Below, in pieces: positions 51,795-60,307 of a stretch of 64,000 nt of DNA; position 1 is the first letter of the stretch; every line of letters begins with the position of its first letter. The position numbers and the translations under genes were made by a program. The notes under the pieces are model-generated. The model had not been told where the DNA came from. It searched no databases and was given only the letters and a program-made list of their open reading frames with translations. The DNA comes from Novosphingobium sp. KA1 (GTDB lineage Bacteria > Pseudomonadota > Alphaproteobacteria > Sphingomonadales > Sphingomonadaceae). The DNA is taken from positions 1,585,001 to 1,649,000 of the forward strand of contig NZ_CP021248.1 of the NCBI RefSeq assembly GCF_017309955.1. The letters are read 5' to 3'.

Positions 51795-53579
51795 TCAGAT
51801 CGAGCGCGCCAGACTGAACAGGAACCGCGCTTTCTTGCTGTAATTCGGTGAAATACTCTTGACTGGGGCCGCCACTTGTGCCTCGACGATCCAGCCCGGA
51901 ACCGGCGATACCCGCACTCCGCCGCCCGCCGTCGCCAGCGAATAATCGGCAGCCTTCAAGCCGTACGTCGGCCTGCCGTAACTATGGGCAAGCACACCAT
52001 CGCCATAGACAAAGGCCGTCAGCGCCCGCTTGCCTTGCGCGCCGCCAACGAGCTGCCACGCCACTTGCACCTGTCCCGCCACCGCCTTATCGGCGGTGAC
52101 GATCCCGGTCCGGTAGGCCAGGCCCGCGCCTTCCCCTCCCAGCGAAAACCGTTCGGTCGTCGCCAGCCGGTCGCGTGTGTATTGGCCGCGCAGGGTCGCC
52201 TGAAGCGATACCTTGCCGCCGACCTGCTTGACAAACGTGGTCTGGGCATTGGCCTTGCGGAAATCGGCCTGCGAATAGCCGGCCAGCGGCCGCGCGCCGA
52301 GCGCATCGAGCCCCTGGCTGATCGTGGCTGAAACGGCGTAACCACCGGTCTTGCCGATCGCGCTCCACGATGCCCCAAGCCGCAGGGCGCGGGTGCGGAA
52401 TTGCCCGAAGGCGGTATCGAGGTAGTAGTTGCTGCTGTTGGCGCCGTCGAGCGATGCATGCACCGTAAGGTTGCGGCGATAGGAGCGGATCACGGGATGC
52501 GACAGGGCGATGCCCACCTGGCGCGCTTCGCCGAGGATGTCGCTCGTGCGGGTGCGGGTGCGGACATAGGCGCCGCTCACCCCCAGCGTTGTTCCATCGC
52601 TGCCCAGCGGCGTCGCATGGCTGAGCGTGTAGAACTGATAATGCGCCGGCTGGAACGGCAGATAGGCGGAAGCACGCGTGACGTCCGCTTCGCGCAGCAG
52701 CCCGTTCGCCGCCACCGTGACCTGGGCCTGCACGCCGGAGGTCACGTTGACCACGCCGCCGTTGTTGAGGTTGACGCCCAGTTCGATCTGCTTGCGCTTC
52801 ACGGCAAGGTCGAGCGCCAGCTCGCCGGGCCGGGCGGTCCGCCGCAGCTTCGCCTCGACCCGCTGTCCGGGAATGTCGCGCAGCAGCGACAGGGTCCGCT
52901 CCAGCGTGGAGCGGCGTGTCGGCATCTCTTTCATCAGCCGTTTCATGCGCCGGTCGATCAGCCGCGTGGGAGTGCTCGGCGTCCGGTGGCCGAGCGCATA
53001 ATCGACGACCCGCCCCTCCACCGCGCGCACCAGCAGCACGCCGCCGGTCGGCGCCTGTGGGGGGATCGACACCGCGTAAAAGGCAATATCGCTGCGCGCA
53101 TAAGCCGCGGTCACCGCATTGGCGATGCCCTGCAGCACCTCCTTGTCGAGAGGCTTGCCGATCCACGGGCGCACGCAGGCCGCCAGGGTTTCTTCCGCAA
53201 GGGTGCTGCCGTCGAAACGCACCGCGGTGAGCACGGCAGCAGTCAGCGGCCCGGCGGCCCCGGGCCCGGCGGCCTTGAGTTCGGCCGGCAGATCGACGGG
53301 CGGGGCGACAGTCTGCGGCGCAGGAACCGGATCGCCTTGCGCGGGCCGCGGCAGGACCGGAACCGCGCGGTCGATACGGTCGCGGTCAATCGTCGGCACG
53401 GGATTGGCCTGGTCGGCAATCTGCGCCTGCGCAGGACGGCTGAGCGGCACCGTCACCATCGCCATGAGCAGGGCGATAGCAAGCAGCACGCGGCCGCCGA
53501 TCCGGGTCCACGCAGGCGATCCGGCACGCTCGTCCAACCGGCACGGAGGCAACAGGATGGGAATAGCCTCGACTGTCAT
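51795..53579 (-). CDS. TpsB/ShlB-type two-partner secretion transporter
   Basis: A 594-residue outer-membrane protein from the ATG at 53579, preceded by GGGAGG. Signal region about 28-52, a proline-rich linker, a POTRA domain (about 115-200: LTAVRFDGSTLAEETLAACV, IAFYAVSIPPQAP, VVDYALG) and an FhaC-type barrel (about 250-594) with SHPVIRSYRRNLTVHASLDG and AGGGVRVSP. It would secrete a large TpsA exoprotein. No TpsA gene lies within this window on either side. Confidence 0.88.
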   Translation of the reverse strand: MTVEAIPILLPPCRLDERAGSPAWTRIGGRVLLAIALLMAMVTVPLSRPAQAQIADQANPVPTIDRDRIDRAVPVLPRPAQGDPVPAPQTVAPPVDLPAELKAAGPGAAGPLTAAVLTAVRFDGSTLAEETLAACVRPWIGKPLDKEVLQGIANAVTAAYARSDIAFYAVSIPPQAPTGGVLLVRAVEGRVVDYALGHRTPSTPTRLIDRRMKRLMKEMPTRRSTLERTLSLLRDIPGQRVEAKLRRTARPGELALDLAVKRKQIELGVNLNNGGVVNVTSGVQAQVTVAANGLLREADVTRASAYLPFQPAHYQFYTLSHATPLGSDGTTLGVSGAYVRTRTRTSDILGEARQVGIALSHPVIRSYRRNLTVHASLDGANSSNYYLDTAFGQFRTRALRLGASWSAIGKTGGYAVSATISQGLDALGARPLAGYSQADFRKANAQTTFVKQVGGKVSLQATLRGQYTRDRLATTERFSLGGEGAGLAYRTGIVTADKAVAGQVQVAWQLVGGAQGKRALTAFVYGDGVLAHSYGRPTYGLKAADYSLATAGGGVRVSPVPGWIVEAQVAAPVKSISPNYSKKARFLFSLARSI

Positions 53580-54055
53580 TTCAGTACCTCCCGCCGGGAT
53601 CACCCGGGCCGTGCAATCGGCGCGCACAGCGAATGCGCTGCGCTGTTCCTGCTCCGGTCTAGGGAGTGCGGCAGGGCACCGCACGGCAAAGAGCAGCCGC
53701 TGCGAGGGTATCGGCGCGGGGCGCTCCGAACCGCACCGGCGGCGACATGTTCGGGGTGAAACCAATCCCGGCGGTCCCACGCAACAGGCTTGCGGAAAGC
53801 CGGAAAGACCTGTCGGCAGCGCTATCGCGCTGCGCACGATCAGGCCTGAACGAAACCCGGGAAAGGGGCCGCATAATACGCTTATTACATTGATATAAAA
53901 TGATTATACCTGCGGCGCCGACGATGCCTGGGCCATTGGGCCGCCGGGATCGCGCCTGCGCAAAGCGAGCGTCCAACGGGACAATGGCCGCCCCGATCGG
54001 CGCGCCGCAACAACCGGATCGGCGGCAAGACGCAGCCGGACCGGCTCAGACTTGC
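53580..54055. other. Gene-free stretch between TpsB and the hybrid kinase
   Basis: Read in all frames, nothing here has a familiar motif or a convincing ribosome site. The left part is the TpsB leader (promoter presumed), and the 53870-53910 part is AT-rich (TTATTACATTGATATAAAAT) and may hold a promoter. No TpsA-like gene was found. Confidence 0.55.
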
Positions 54056-56260
54056 TCAACCTTGTCCGGCCGCCTCGCCCGGAAGAACCTCGGGCAAAAC
54101 CTCGGGCAGCGACGATCGCACCAGCCAGCGTTCGAGCGTGCGCATCAGCACGGCCGGATCCACCGGCTTGGCGACATGATCGTTCATGCCGGCCGCAAGG
54201 CATCGCTGGCGCTCCTCCTCGTAAGCGTGCGCGGTCATCGCGATGATCGGCAACTGCTCCACCGGCCAGCGCCTGCGGATCACCCGGGTGGCTTCAAGAC
54301 CGTCCATTTCCGGCATCTGCACATCCATCAGGATCGCGGCATAAGCCCCCTGCCGCGCCTCCACCCCCGCGCAGGCGGCCAGGCCGTCGGCCGCACAGTC
54401 GACCTCCAGCCCGGCATCGCGCAGCAGTTCGGTGCCGATCTCGCGGTTGATCTCGTTGTCCTCCACCAGCAGCACGCGCAGCCCGCGCAGGCGCGGCGAA
54501 ACGACCGGTGCGATCGGCCCCGCCAGAGCGCTGCCCTCCATGAAGCCCGCGCCGGAAAAGACCGCCACGATCGTCTCGAGAAGCGTCTCGGGCACCAGCG
54601 GCTTGGGCAGAAATCCGTCGATGACGTCCGCGCCGGTCCCCAGGACCGCTTCTTCGGTGCCATAGGCGGTGACGAGGATCGTCTTGGGCAGCAACAGGCC
54701 GCGCAGCACCGTGCGGATCGCCTGCGCCGTTTCCAGACCGTCGAGCCCCGGCATCTTCCAGTCGATCAGGACCAGATCGTAGGGCCGGGCGATCTCCTCC
54801 GCCGCCCGCAGCGCACTCAGCGCCTCGCTTCCCGAAGCCACGAGGTCGAGCGACATGCCCCATCCGGCCAGCACTTCCTGCATGATCTGGCGCGAGGCGG
54901 AATTGTCGTCGGCAGCCAGCACCCGCAGGCCCTTCACCCAGTCGGGGACCGACACGTCGCGCGGCCCGTCCGCCGCCAGCAGCATCGGTATCCGGCACGT
55001 GAAAGTGCTGCCCTCGCCCGGCGCGCTCGCCACCGCGATGCCGCCGCCCATCTGCTCCAGGATCTGCCGGCAGATCGCCAGCCCGAGGCCGGTGCCGCCG
55101 AAGCGCCGGGTCGTGGTGCTGTCGGCCTGGGTGAAGGAGGTGAACAGGCCCGCCTGCTGCTGCGCGGTCATGCCGATGCCGGTATCGGCCACGCAAAGCG
55201 TGAGGACCACGCGGTCCTCCCCGTCCCGCTCGGCCGCCAGCCCGACCCGCACCATGCCCCCGGGGGAGAATTTCACCGCATTGTTGAGCAGATTGAGCAG
55301 GATCTGCCCGAAGCGGATCTCGTCCCCGCAGAGGCGCCGGGGAACGTCCGCGGCGATCTCGGTCACGACCATGACGCCTGCGAATTCGGCATCGTGGGCG
55401 ATCAGCTGGCGCTGGGCCTCGACGGCGGCGCGCACGTCGAACGGATGCGCTTCGAGCGACAGCTTGCCCGCCTCGTTCTTCGAGAAGTCGAGAATGTCGT
55501 TGATGACCCGCAGCAGCGAATTGCCCGCCTGGTTGATCTTGGCGACGTAGTCCTTCTGCCGGGCGTCGAGCCGGCTGCGGCCGATCAGATGGCAGAAGCC
55601 CAGGATCGCGTTCATCGGCGTACGGATTTCGTGGCTCATGTTGGCGAGGAACAGGCTCTTGGCGCGGTTGGCCTCTTCCGCCTCGCGGGTGCGTGCCTCC
55701 AGCGCCTCGTGCTTTGCCAGGATCTCGTCGGCCAGAGCTTTCTGCCGCGTGAAACTCTCGACCAGACGGTCGCTCAGCCAGACCAGGACCGCCGTCTGGA
55801 ACAGGACGATCACGGCATGCAGGACGACCCGCTCCACGCTGCCGCCACCGGGGAAGACAACCAGGGGCAGGAGATAGAGCAGCACCAGGTGATGCAGTAT
55901 CGTCGCCACGGCGGCGACGAGGATCGCCAGCCGGTCGCACCAGGCGATGGTCACCGCGAACATCGCGAAGAAGTACATGTGCATGTCCATCTGCCAGGGA
56001 TGCCCCCGCAGCAGGACCAGCAGGACCGCAGGTTCCCCGATCAGCACCACCGCCGAAACATAGCGCGTCGCCCGCGAAATCCCGCGGCGGTGCCACATCA
56101 GGTGATAGCATCCCGCCAGCGCCACGCCGGCCAGCGCGGCGCGCCAGGCGGAATTGCGGGTCATCACCGCCACGCCCGCCAGCAGCGGCACATGGGCCCA
56201 GACGAGGAACAGCAGGAAGCGGCCGACCCGGTGCCGCAGCGTGTCGAGTTCCGTAATCAT
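54056..56260 (-). CDS. Hybrid histidine kinase with two receiver domains
   Basis: A 734-residue inner-membrane protein. It has five to six membrane segments (about 12-165) and a coiled linker (about 170-200). HisKA has FLANMSHEIRTPMNAILGF (His near 211), and HATPase has LLNLLNNAVKFSPGGMVRV and FGGTGLGLAICRQILEQMGG. A first receiver (about 455-575) has VLIDWKMPGLDG, and a second (about 600-720) has AILMDVQMPEMDG and AMTAHAYEEERQRCLAAGMNDHVAKPVD. No Hpt domain is included, so an external phosphotransfer protein is needed. The membrane domain is of the 5TM type found with MASE-like sensors. Confidence 0.93.
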   Translation of the reverse strand: MITELDTLRHRVGRFLLFLVWAHVPLLAGVAVMTRNSAWRAALAGVALAGCYHLMWHRRGISRATRYVSAVVLIGEPAVLLVLLRGHPWQMDMHMYFFAMFAVTIAWCDRLAILVAAVATILHHLVLLYLLPLVVFPGGGSVERVVLHAVIVLFQTAVLVWLSDRLVESFTRQKALADEILAKHEALEARTREAEEANRAKSLFLANMSHEIRTPMNAILGFCHLIGRSRLDARQKDYVAKINQAGNSLLRVINDILDFSKNEAGKLSLEAHPFDVRAAVEAQRQLIAHDAEFAGVMVVTEIAADVPRRLCGDEIRFGQILLNLLNNAVKFSPGGMVRVGLAAERDGEDRVVLTLCVADTGIGMTAQQQAGLFTSFTQADSTTTRRFGGTGLGLAICRQILEQMGGGIAVASAPGEGSTFTCRIPMLLAADGPRDVSVPDWVKGLRVLAADDNSASRQIMQEVLAGWGMSLDLVASGSEALSALRAAEEIARPYDLVLIDWKMPGLDGLETAQAIRTVLRGLLLPKTILVTAYGTEEAVLGTGADVIDGFLPKPLVPETLLETIVAVFSGAGFMEGSALAGPIAPVVSPRLRGLRVLLVEDNEINREIGTELLRDAGLEVDCAADGLAACAGVEARQGAYAAILMDVQMPEMDGLEATRVIRRRWPVEQLPIIAMTAHAYEEERQRCLAAGMNDHVAKPVDPAVLMRTLERWLVRSSLPEVLPEVLPGEAAGQG

Positions 56261-56283
56261 CCGCCCCCTCTCCCCGCCTTAGC

Positions 56284-56433
56284 TCGTAAACTCATAAACG
56301 GCACCATCGAGGCGCCCAAATGGCCCAGCGCTGCGTCGGGAAGTCTTGAAATATCGACATATTCCAGCGCCTTCCCTCCTGCCGCTGCGCCATTTTGCCT
56401 CAAACCTCGATTGTGCCGTTTATGAGTTTACGA
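56284..56433. repeat. 150-bp inverted-repeat element (MITE-like)
   Basis: Terminal repeats TCGTAAACTCATAAACGG plus CACCATCGAGG (56284-56312) and its inverse (56405-56433) match at 28 of 29 positions. Homology of the arms extends inward as (G)CGCTG...GCCATTT. No gene inside. One arm is also found at 29999-30080. The element sits between the hybrid kinase start and the end of the next small gene; its right end even supplies that gene's stop codon region. Confidence 0.8.
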
Positions 56434-56434
56434 C

Positions 56435-56773
56435 CTAGTTGCCCTCGCAAGCGGCCCTTGCGCTCGTGCCGATCACCATCCACGCGCCGGCCTTGCGCAT
56501 GGACGATGCGAAGTCGGGCGCCGCCGAATCCACCACCAGACTGTTCGGCAAGGCACCCGCGCCGATCAGCCTGCCGTGCGAGCGCTGGACCAGCGTGACC
56601 GTCTCTCCCAGTCCCATGCCGCGCCCGGCCACGACCAGATAGCGCCCCGAATCCGCCGCCTGCATCACCGCTGCGGCGACAAGCAGCACCAGCAGCAGTG
56701 CCAGAATTCCGCCCGCGGGAGCAAAATCGCGGAGAGTGGGACGGTCGTCATCGCTGCGCTGTGCTACGGCCAT
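56435..56773 (-). CDS. Small membrane protein of unknown function, C-terminus at the repeat element
   Basis: A 112-residue protein with one membrane helix (about 20-40, GGILALLLVLLVAAAVMQAA) and an exported domain with SGRYLVVAGRGMGLGETVTL and SLVVDSAAPDF. No family recognised. The stop codon TAG (56435-56437) lies within the CTAG next to the element end, so the natural C-terminus may have been lost. Confidence 0.6.
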   Translation of the reverse strand: MAVAQRSDDDRPTLRDFAPAGGILALLLVLLVAAAVMQAADSGRYLVVAGRGMGLGETVTLVQRSHGRLIGAGALPNSLVVDSAAPDFASSMRKAGAWMVIGTSARAACEGN

Positions 56774-56957
56774 TTACATATTCAAGCACAGTTCGTTTCT
56801 TCATGGGTTAACAATTCGATCATTTTCCCTTCAATCGAGGGATCGTGACGATTTTACCCGGTGCAAGAAGCGGAAGGTGATTTCAGCAAGAGCCCGTTGG
56901 TTTTCGTTCAGGGGCGGACGGAAACCAGCGGGCCGGAGCCGGCGAGCCCGGCGCCGA

Positions 56958-56990
56958 GAAATTCGCCTTTCGCGAATTTCCAAACGGGCT
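56958..56990 (-). terminator. Terminator of the nucleoside hydrolase gene, CCGTTTG-hairpin module, copy C
   Basis: Reading the minus strand after the stop: GAGCCCGTTTGGAAATTCGC, then GAAAGGCGAATTTC. Stem GAAATTCGC/GCGAATTTC, loop GAAAG. It has the same CCGTTTGGAAATTCG as copies A and D. Confidence 0.75.
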
Positions 56991-56991
56991 C

Positions 56992-58053
56992 TCAGGCCGG
57001 GGCGCGCATGGCCGCGACGAAGTCGCTCAGCAACAGGCGGACATCGAGTTCCTCGATGACACGAATGGTGCGTCCGGGAATTTCGTCGCCGTAACGGGCG
57101 TCGTCGAGGATCCGGCGCGCCGTCTGGGTCCGGCTCCGGCTGGTCGCGGCCGAAATCGCGGTGAGCAGCACCAGCGCGCTGTCCCCGCAGCCGATCGTGC
57201 CGCCCAGTTTGACGAACGGCGGCAGCGCGGCATAGCGCTCGTAGAGCCACTGCGTCGTCGCCGAAATGTCGCGCACGTTGACTTCGAAGTCGGCGATCGA
57301 GATCTGGCACTGCGCGTAAATGGGCATCGGGATCTGCCACAGGGCAATGCCCGAGCGTTCGATGACGTAGCGCGCGGCGGCCAGATCGGCAGAGAGGTTG
57401 TACTCGTCGCCGCCACCCGGATAGCCATCGCCGCCCAGCCATACGAGCGTCATGCGCGCGGCGATCCGCGGTTCGATCCGCAGCGCCTGCGCGAGGTTGG
57501 TCAGCGGACCGCCGCAGGCAAAGAACAGCGGCAGCGGGTCATCGCGCATGGCTTCGGCAACGATCGCCTGCGCAGCCTGGGTGCCGCCCTTTGGCCCCGA
57601 CTCTGGCCCCGACACTGGCCCCGGGCTCTCGCTGCCGGCCAGCACCGGGCACAGGTCGCTCCGGCCCATCCTGGCCAGCAGGTCCCGCGCCGCCTTTGCC
57701 CCTAGTGCGGCGGTGGTATCGGGATCGAGGCCGCCCATTGCCGCGAAGCGGCGATCAAGCGTGGAACTGGTGATGAGCACGCAGCGGCTCGAGCGCGACG
57801 CGACCTGATGGGCGAGCGCGATGAGCCCATCGGGATCGCCGGCAAAGTCGTTGTCGACAATCACCCGGGCGAGGGGTTCGCGGCGCACCGCCGCAAAAGC
57901 CGTGCCGGGGATGGCAGCGCCGGGACCAACGGCCAGCGCCAGGCCGGCCGCCTTGCCGATCAAGCTGCGGCGATCAAGTTTGCCCAACACGGCTTTGTCC
58001 AACAACGGCCTTCTCCCACGTTTTGCCGCAGGCCTCGCAGGACAATCCATCAT
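56992..58053 (-). CDS. Exported nucleoside hydrolase (IunH family)
   Basis: A 353-residue protein. The N-terminus has a twin-arginine-like signal (KLDRRSLIGKAAGLALAVG, about 24-42). The hydrolase domain follows, with VIVDNDFAGDPDGLIALAHQ (the aspartates of the DxDxxxDD calcium site; here DNDFAGDPD), VWLGGDGYPGGGDEYNLSAD and EYNLSADLAAARYV. Family role: splitting of ribonucleosides into base and ribose. Tat export would place it in the periplasm, which is unusual for cytoplasmic IunH. Two start codons, 58053 and 58050, are adjacent. Confidence 0.85.
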   Translation of the reverse strand: MMDCPARPAAKRGRRPLLDKAVLGKLDRRSLIGKAAGLALAVGPGAAIPGTAFAAVRREPLARVIVDNDFAGDPDGLIALAHQVASRSSRCVLITSSTLDRRFAAMGGLDPDTTAALGAKAARDLLARMGRSDLCPVLAGSESPGPVSGPESGPKGGTQAAQAIVAEAMRDDPLPLFFACGGPLTNLAQALRIEPRIAARMTLVWLGGDGYPGGGDEYNLSADLAAARYVIERSGIALWQIPMPIYAQCQISIADFEVNVRDISATTQWLYERYAALPPFVKLGGTIGCGDSALVLLTAISAATSRSRTQTARRILDDARYGDEIPGRTIRVIEELDVRLLLSDFVAAMRAPA

Positions 58054-58091
58054 CGTCAAATCGTTAGAATTGTCATTTCCATAGAAAATTA

Positions 58092-58706
58092 CTATGGATT
58101 GGCAGCAGCCGGATCCAGGCCATAGGCTCTCAGGAACGCCTCGACGGCCAGCGCGACGGCGGTTTCGATGTCGTAGTCGGGGGCCGCGCCGAACAGCTGC
58201 GGCTCGTAGATTCCCGCCTCGAGCAGCGCGCGCAAGTGCGCGCCGACGATCATCGGATCCCCCTGCCTGAGCTTGCCCTGCTCCTGCATGCGCAAGACAA
58301 AACCGGCCATTTCGCGCGCGCCGCGCTTCGGCCCCAATTCGTAGAGCTGCGCGCCGAGCGTTGCATTCGCCCCTTCCGAGACCACCGTGCGGACGATGGA
58401 CAAGTGCTCCGGCGCGGAGAGGAACCGCACATAGGCCGCCCCGAACCGGCACAACACGACCCTGACGTCATCCGAGCCGGAATCGAGCAGGTCCAGCATT
58501 GCAATGCCCTGCTCTTCCATCGCCCCGACCATGGCAGCGGCGAAGAGATCGTCCTTGTTCTTGAAGTAGTTGTAGAGCGTGCCCTTCGACCCGCCGACGC
58601 GCGCGGCGATGGCGGCCATGCTGGCGCGCTCATACCCCACTTCCCGAAACAGCGCGAGCGCGGTGTCGAGGATCGCCTGTCGGCGGCTGTCTGTCTTCAC
58701 ACGCAT
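58092..58706 (-). CDS. TetR/AcrR-family repressor
   Basis: A 204-residue regulator: HTH RRQAILDTALALFREVGYERASMAAIAARVGGSKGTLYNYFKNKDDLF in the first 60 residues, then a helical ligand domain with VRFLSAPEHLSIVRTVVSEG and a TetR_C-type tail. It is divergent from the efflux genes across 109 bp with two operator-like repeats, so it almost certainly controls them. Confidence 0.93.
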   Translation of the reverse strand: MRVKTDSRRQAILDTALALFREVGYERASMAAIAARVGGSKGTLYNYFKNKDDLFAAAMVGAMEEQGIAMLDLLDSGSDDVRVVLCRFGAAYVRFLSAPEHLSIVRTVVSEGANATLGAQLYELGPKRGAREMAGFVLRMQEQGKLRQGDPMIVGAHLRALLEAGIYEPQLFGAAPDYDIETAVALAVEAFLRAYGLDPAAANP

Positions 58707-58726
58707 GGGCTGTCTTCCATTCCTGT

Positions 58727-58740
58727 ACCGGACTGTACGC
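58727..58740. promoter_or_regulatory. Operator-like repeat 1 of the TetR-type regulator
   Basis: ACCGGACTGTACGC, closely related to the second site at 58777-58791. Positioned 21 bp before the regulator start, suited to autorepression. Confidence 0.45.
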
Positions 58741-58776
58741 TTTTCGTTTGACGAGACAAGCGCGAATCCATAAATG

Positions 58777-58791
58777 ACCGAACTGTACGGT
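58777..58791. promoter_or_regulatory. Operator-like repeat 2, palindromic
   Basis: ACCGAACTGTACGGT, with ACCG/CGGT arms and a shared CTGTACG core. It lies 25 bp before the proposed efflux-operon start at 58816, so binding would block transcription or initiation. Confidence 0.5.
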
Positions 58792-58815
58792 TATAAGCCG
58801 ATCCTCCGAATCGAG

Positions 58816-60300
58816 ATGGAGTCGTTCGTGAAGCCACAGAATTCACGGCACTTGCGCAGTCTGAGGCACGCTCTGACGACAGGGCCGGCAACGGGGATCG
58901 CCTTGTTGCTTGGCGCCAATCTGCTGCTGTCAGGCTGCGCCGCCCTGCCCGCCAAAGCCGACCTCGAGCCGATCTCCGCGCCGCAGGCCTTCGCTGCCGA
59001 CCGGAGCCTTGCCGCCCCGGCGGCCGACTGGCCTTCGGACAACTGGTGGAAGGGCTTTGGCGATCCCCAACTCGACAGGCTGATCGCCGAAGGCCTTGCC
59101 GGGGCGACCGACCTCAGGGTCGCCGATGCGCGCTTCGCCAAGGCGCGGGCCATGGTCGGCACCAGCCGCGCGGCCACCCTGCCCTCGCTCGATGCCAGCG
59201 CGCAGGGCGGGCTCGCCCAGCAGAGCGACAACTACCTGTTCCCCTCCGGCTTCGCCCCGCGCGGCTGGCCGGACTACGCTCAGGGCAGCCTGAACCTCAA
59301 CTGGGACCTGGATTTCTTCGGCCGCAACCGCGCCGCGCTGGCCGCCGCGCGCGGCGATGCGGCCGCCGCAGGGGCCGAAGCGGCCTCGGCCCGCCTCGCG
59401 GTCTCGGCGGGCATCGCCGCCGCCTATGCCGATCTGGCCGATCATTACGCCCAGCGCGACGCTGCCGAAGGCGCGCTCAAGGTCCGCCGCCAGACGCTCG
59501 ACCTCATGCAGGGCCGCCGCGCCGCGCAGCTTGAGAACGAAGGCGCCGTCGCCCGCGCCCGCTCGGCCATGGCCAGCGCCGAGGGCGATCTTGCCGCACT
59601 CGACGAGACCATCGCGCTCGATCGCAACCGCATCGCCGCCCTGCTGGGGCAAGGACCGGATCGCGGCCTTGCCATCACCCGCCCGGCGGACATGGACCAC
59701 GCCGCCTTCGGCCTGCCCGCCAACCTCCCCGCCAGCCTGATCGGCCGCCGCCCCGACGTGATCGCCGCAAGGCAGCGCACCGAAGCCGCCGCCGCGCGCA
59801 TCAGGCAGGCACGGGCCTCCTTCTATCCCGACGTCAACCTCTCCGCGGCCATCGGCCTCCAGGCCATGGGCATCTCCAGCCTGTTCAAGACCGGTTCCGA
59901 CTACGGCAGCGTCGGCCCCGCACTCACCCTGCCGATCTTCGAGGGCGGCAAGCTGCGCGGCCAGCTGCACGGCGCCGAGGCAGACTATGAGGAAGCCGTC
60001 GCCCAGTACGACGGCACGCTGACACAGGCCCTGCGCGATGTCGCCGACGCCGCCGCCAGCCAGCGCGCGCTCGATACCCGCCTTGCCGCTGCGCAAAAGG
60101 CCGAACAGGCCGCCGAAACCGCGTGGATCGTTGCCGGAAACCGCTATCGCGGCGGCCTTGCCACCTATCTCGACGTGCTGACCGCCGAAGACTCGCTGAT
60201 CTCCGCGCGCCGCACCGTCGCCTCCCTGCAAACCCGTGCCTTTGCCCTCGACGTCGCTCTCATCCGCGCGCTCGGCGGCGGTTTCCGTTCCGAAGGATAA
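58816..60300 (+). CDS. NodT-family outer-membrane efflux lipoprotein
   Basis: A 494-residue protein (ATG at 58816; an upstream ATG at 58774 would put the operator inside the gene). It has a lipoprotein signal with LLLSGCAAL. A TolC-type repeat structure follows: WWKGFGDPQLDRLIAEGLAG, LNWDLDFFGRNRAALAAARG, GRRPDVIAARQRTEAAAARI and NRYRGGLATYLDVLTAEDSL. It forms the outer channel of the tripartite pump encoded with the two genes downstream. Confidence 0.93.
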   Translation: MESFVKPQNSRHLRSLRHALTTGPATGIALLLGANLLLSGCAALPAKADLEPISAPQAFAADRSLAAPAADWPSDNWWKGFGDPQLDRLIAEGLAGATDLRVADARFAKARAMVGTSRAATLPSLDASAQGGLAQQSDNYLFPSGFAPRGWPDYAQGSLNLNWDLDFFGRNRAALAAARGDAAAAGAEAASARLAVSAGIAAAYADLADHYAQRDAAEGALKVRRQTLDLMQGRRAAQLENEGAVARARSAMASAEGDLAALDETIALDRNRIAALLGQGPDRGLAITRPADMDHAAFGLPANLPASLIGRRPDVIAARQRTEAAAARIRQARASFYPDVNLSAAIGLQAMGISSLFKTGSDYGSVGPALTLPIFEGGKLRGQLHGAEADYEEAVAQYDGTLTQALRDVADAAASQRALDTRLAAAQKAEQAAETAWIVAGNRYRGGLATYLDVLTAEDSLISARRTVASLQTRAFALDVALIRALGGGFRSEG

Positions 60301-60307
60301 GTCCGCA

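Noticed and set aside
53580..54055. A missing tpsA or small peptide gene next to tpsB
   Set aside because: No frame with a signal, TPS domain or ribosome site could be seen.
53900..56425. Open plus-strand frame of about 840 codons
   Set aside because: Antisense to the hybrid histidine kinase, which has all expected motifs.
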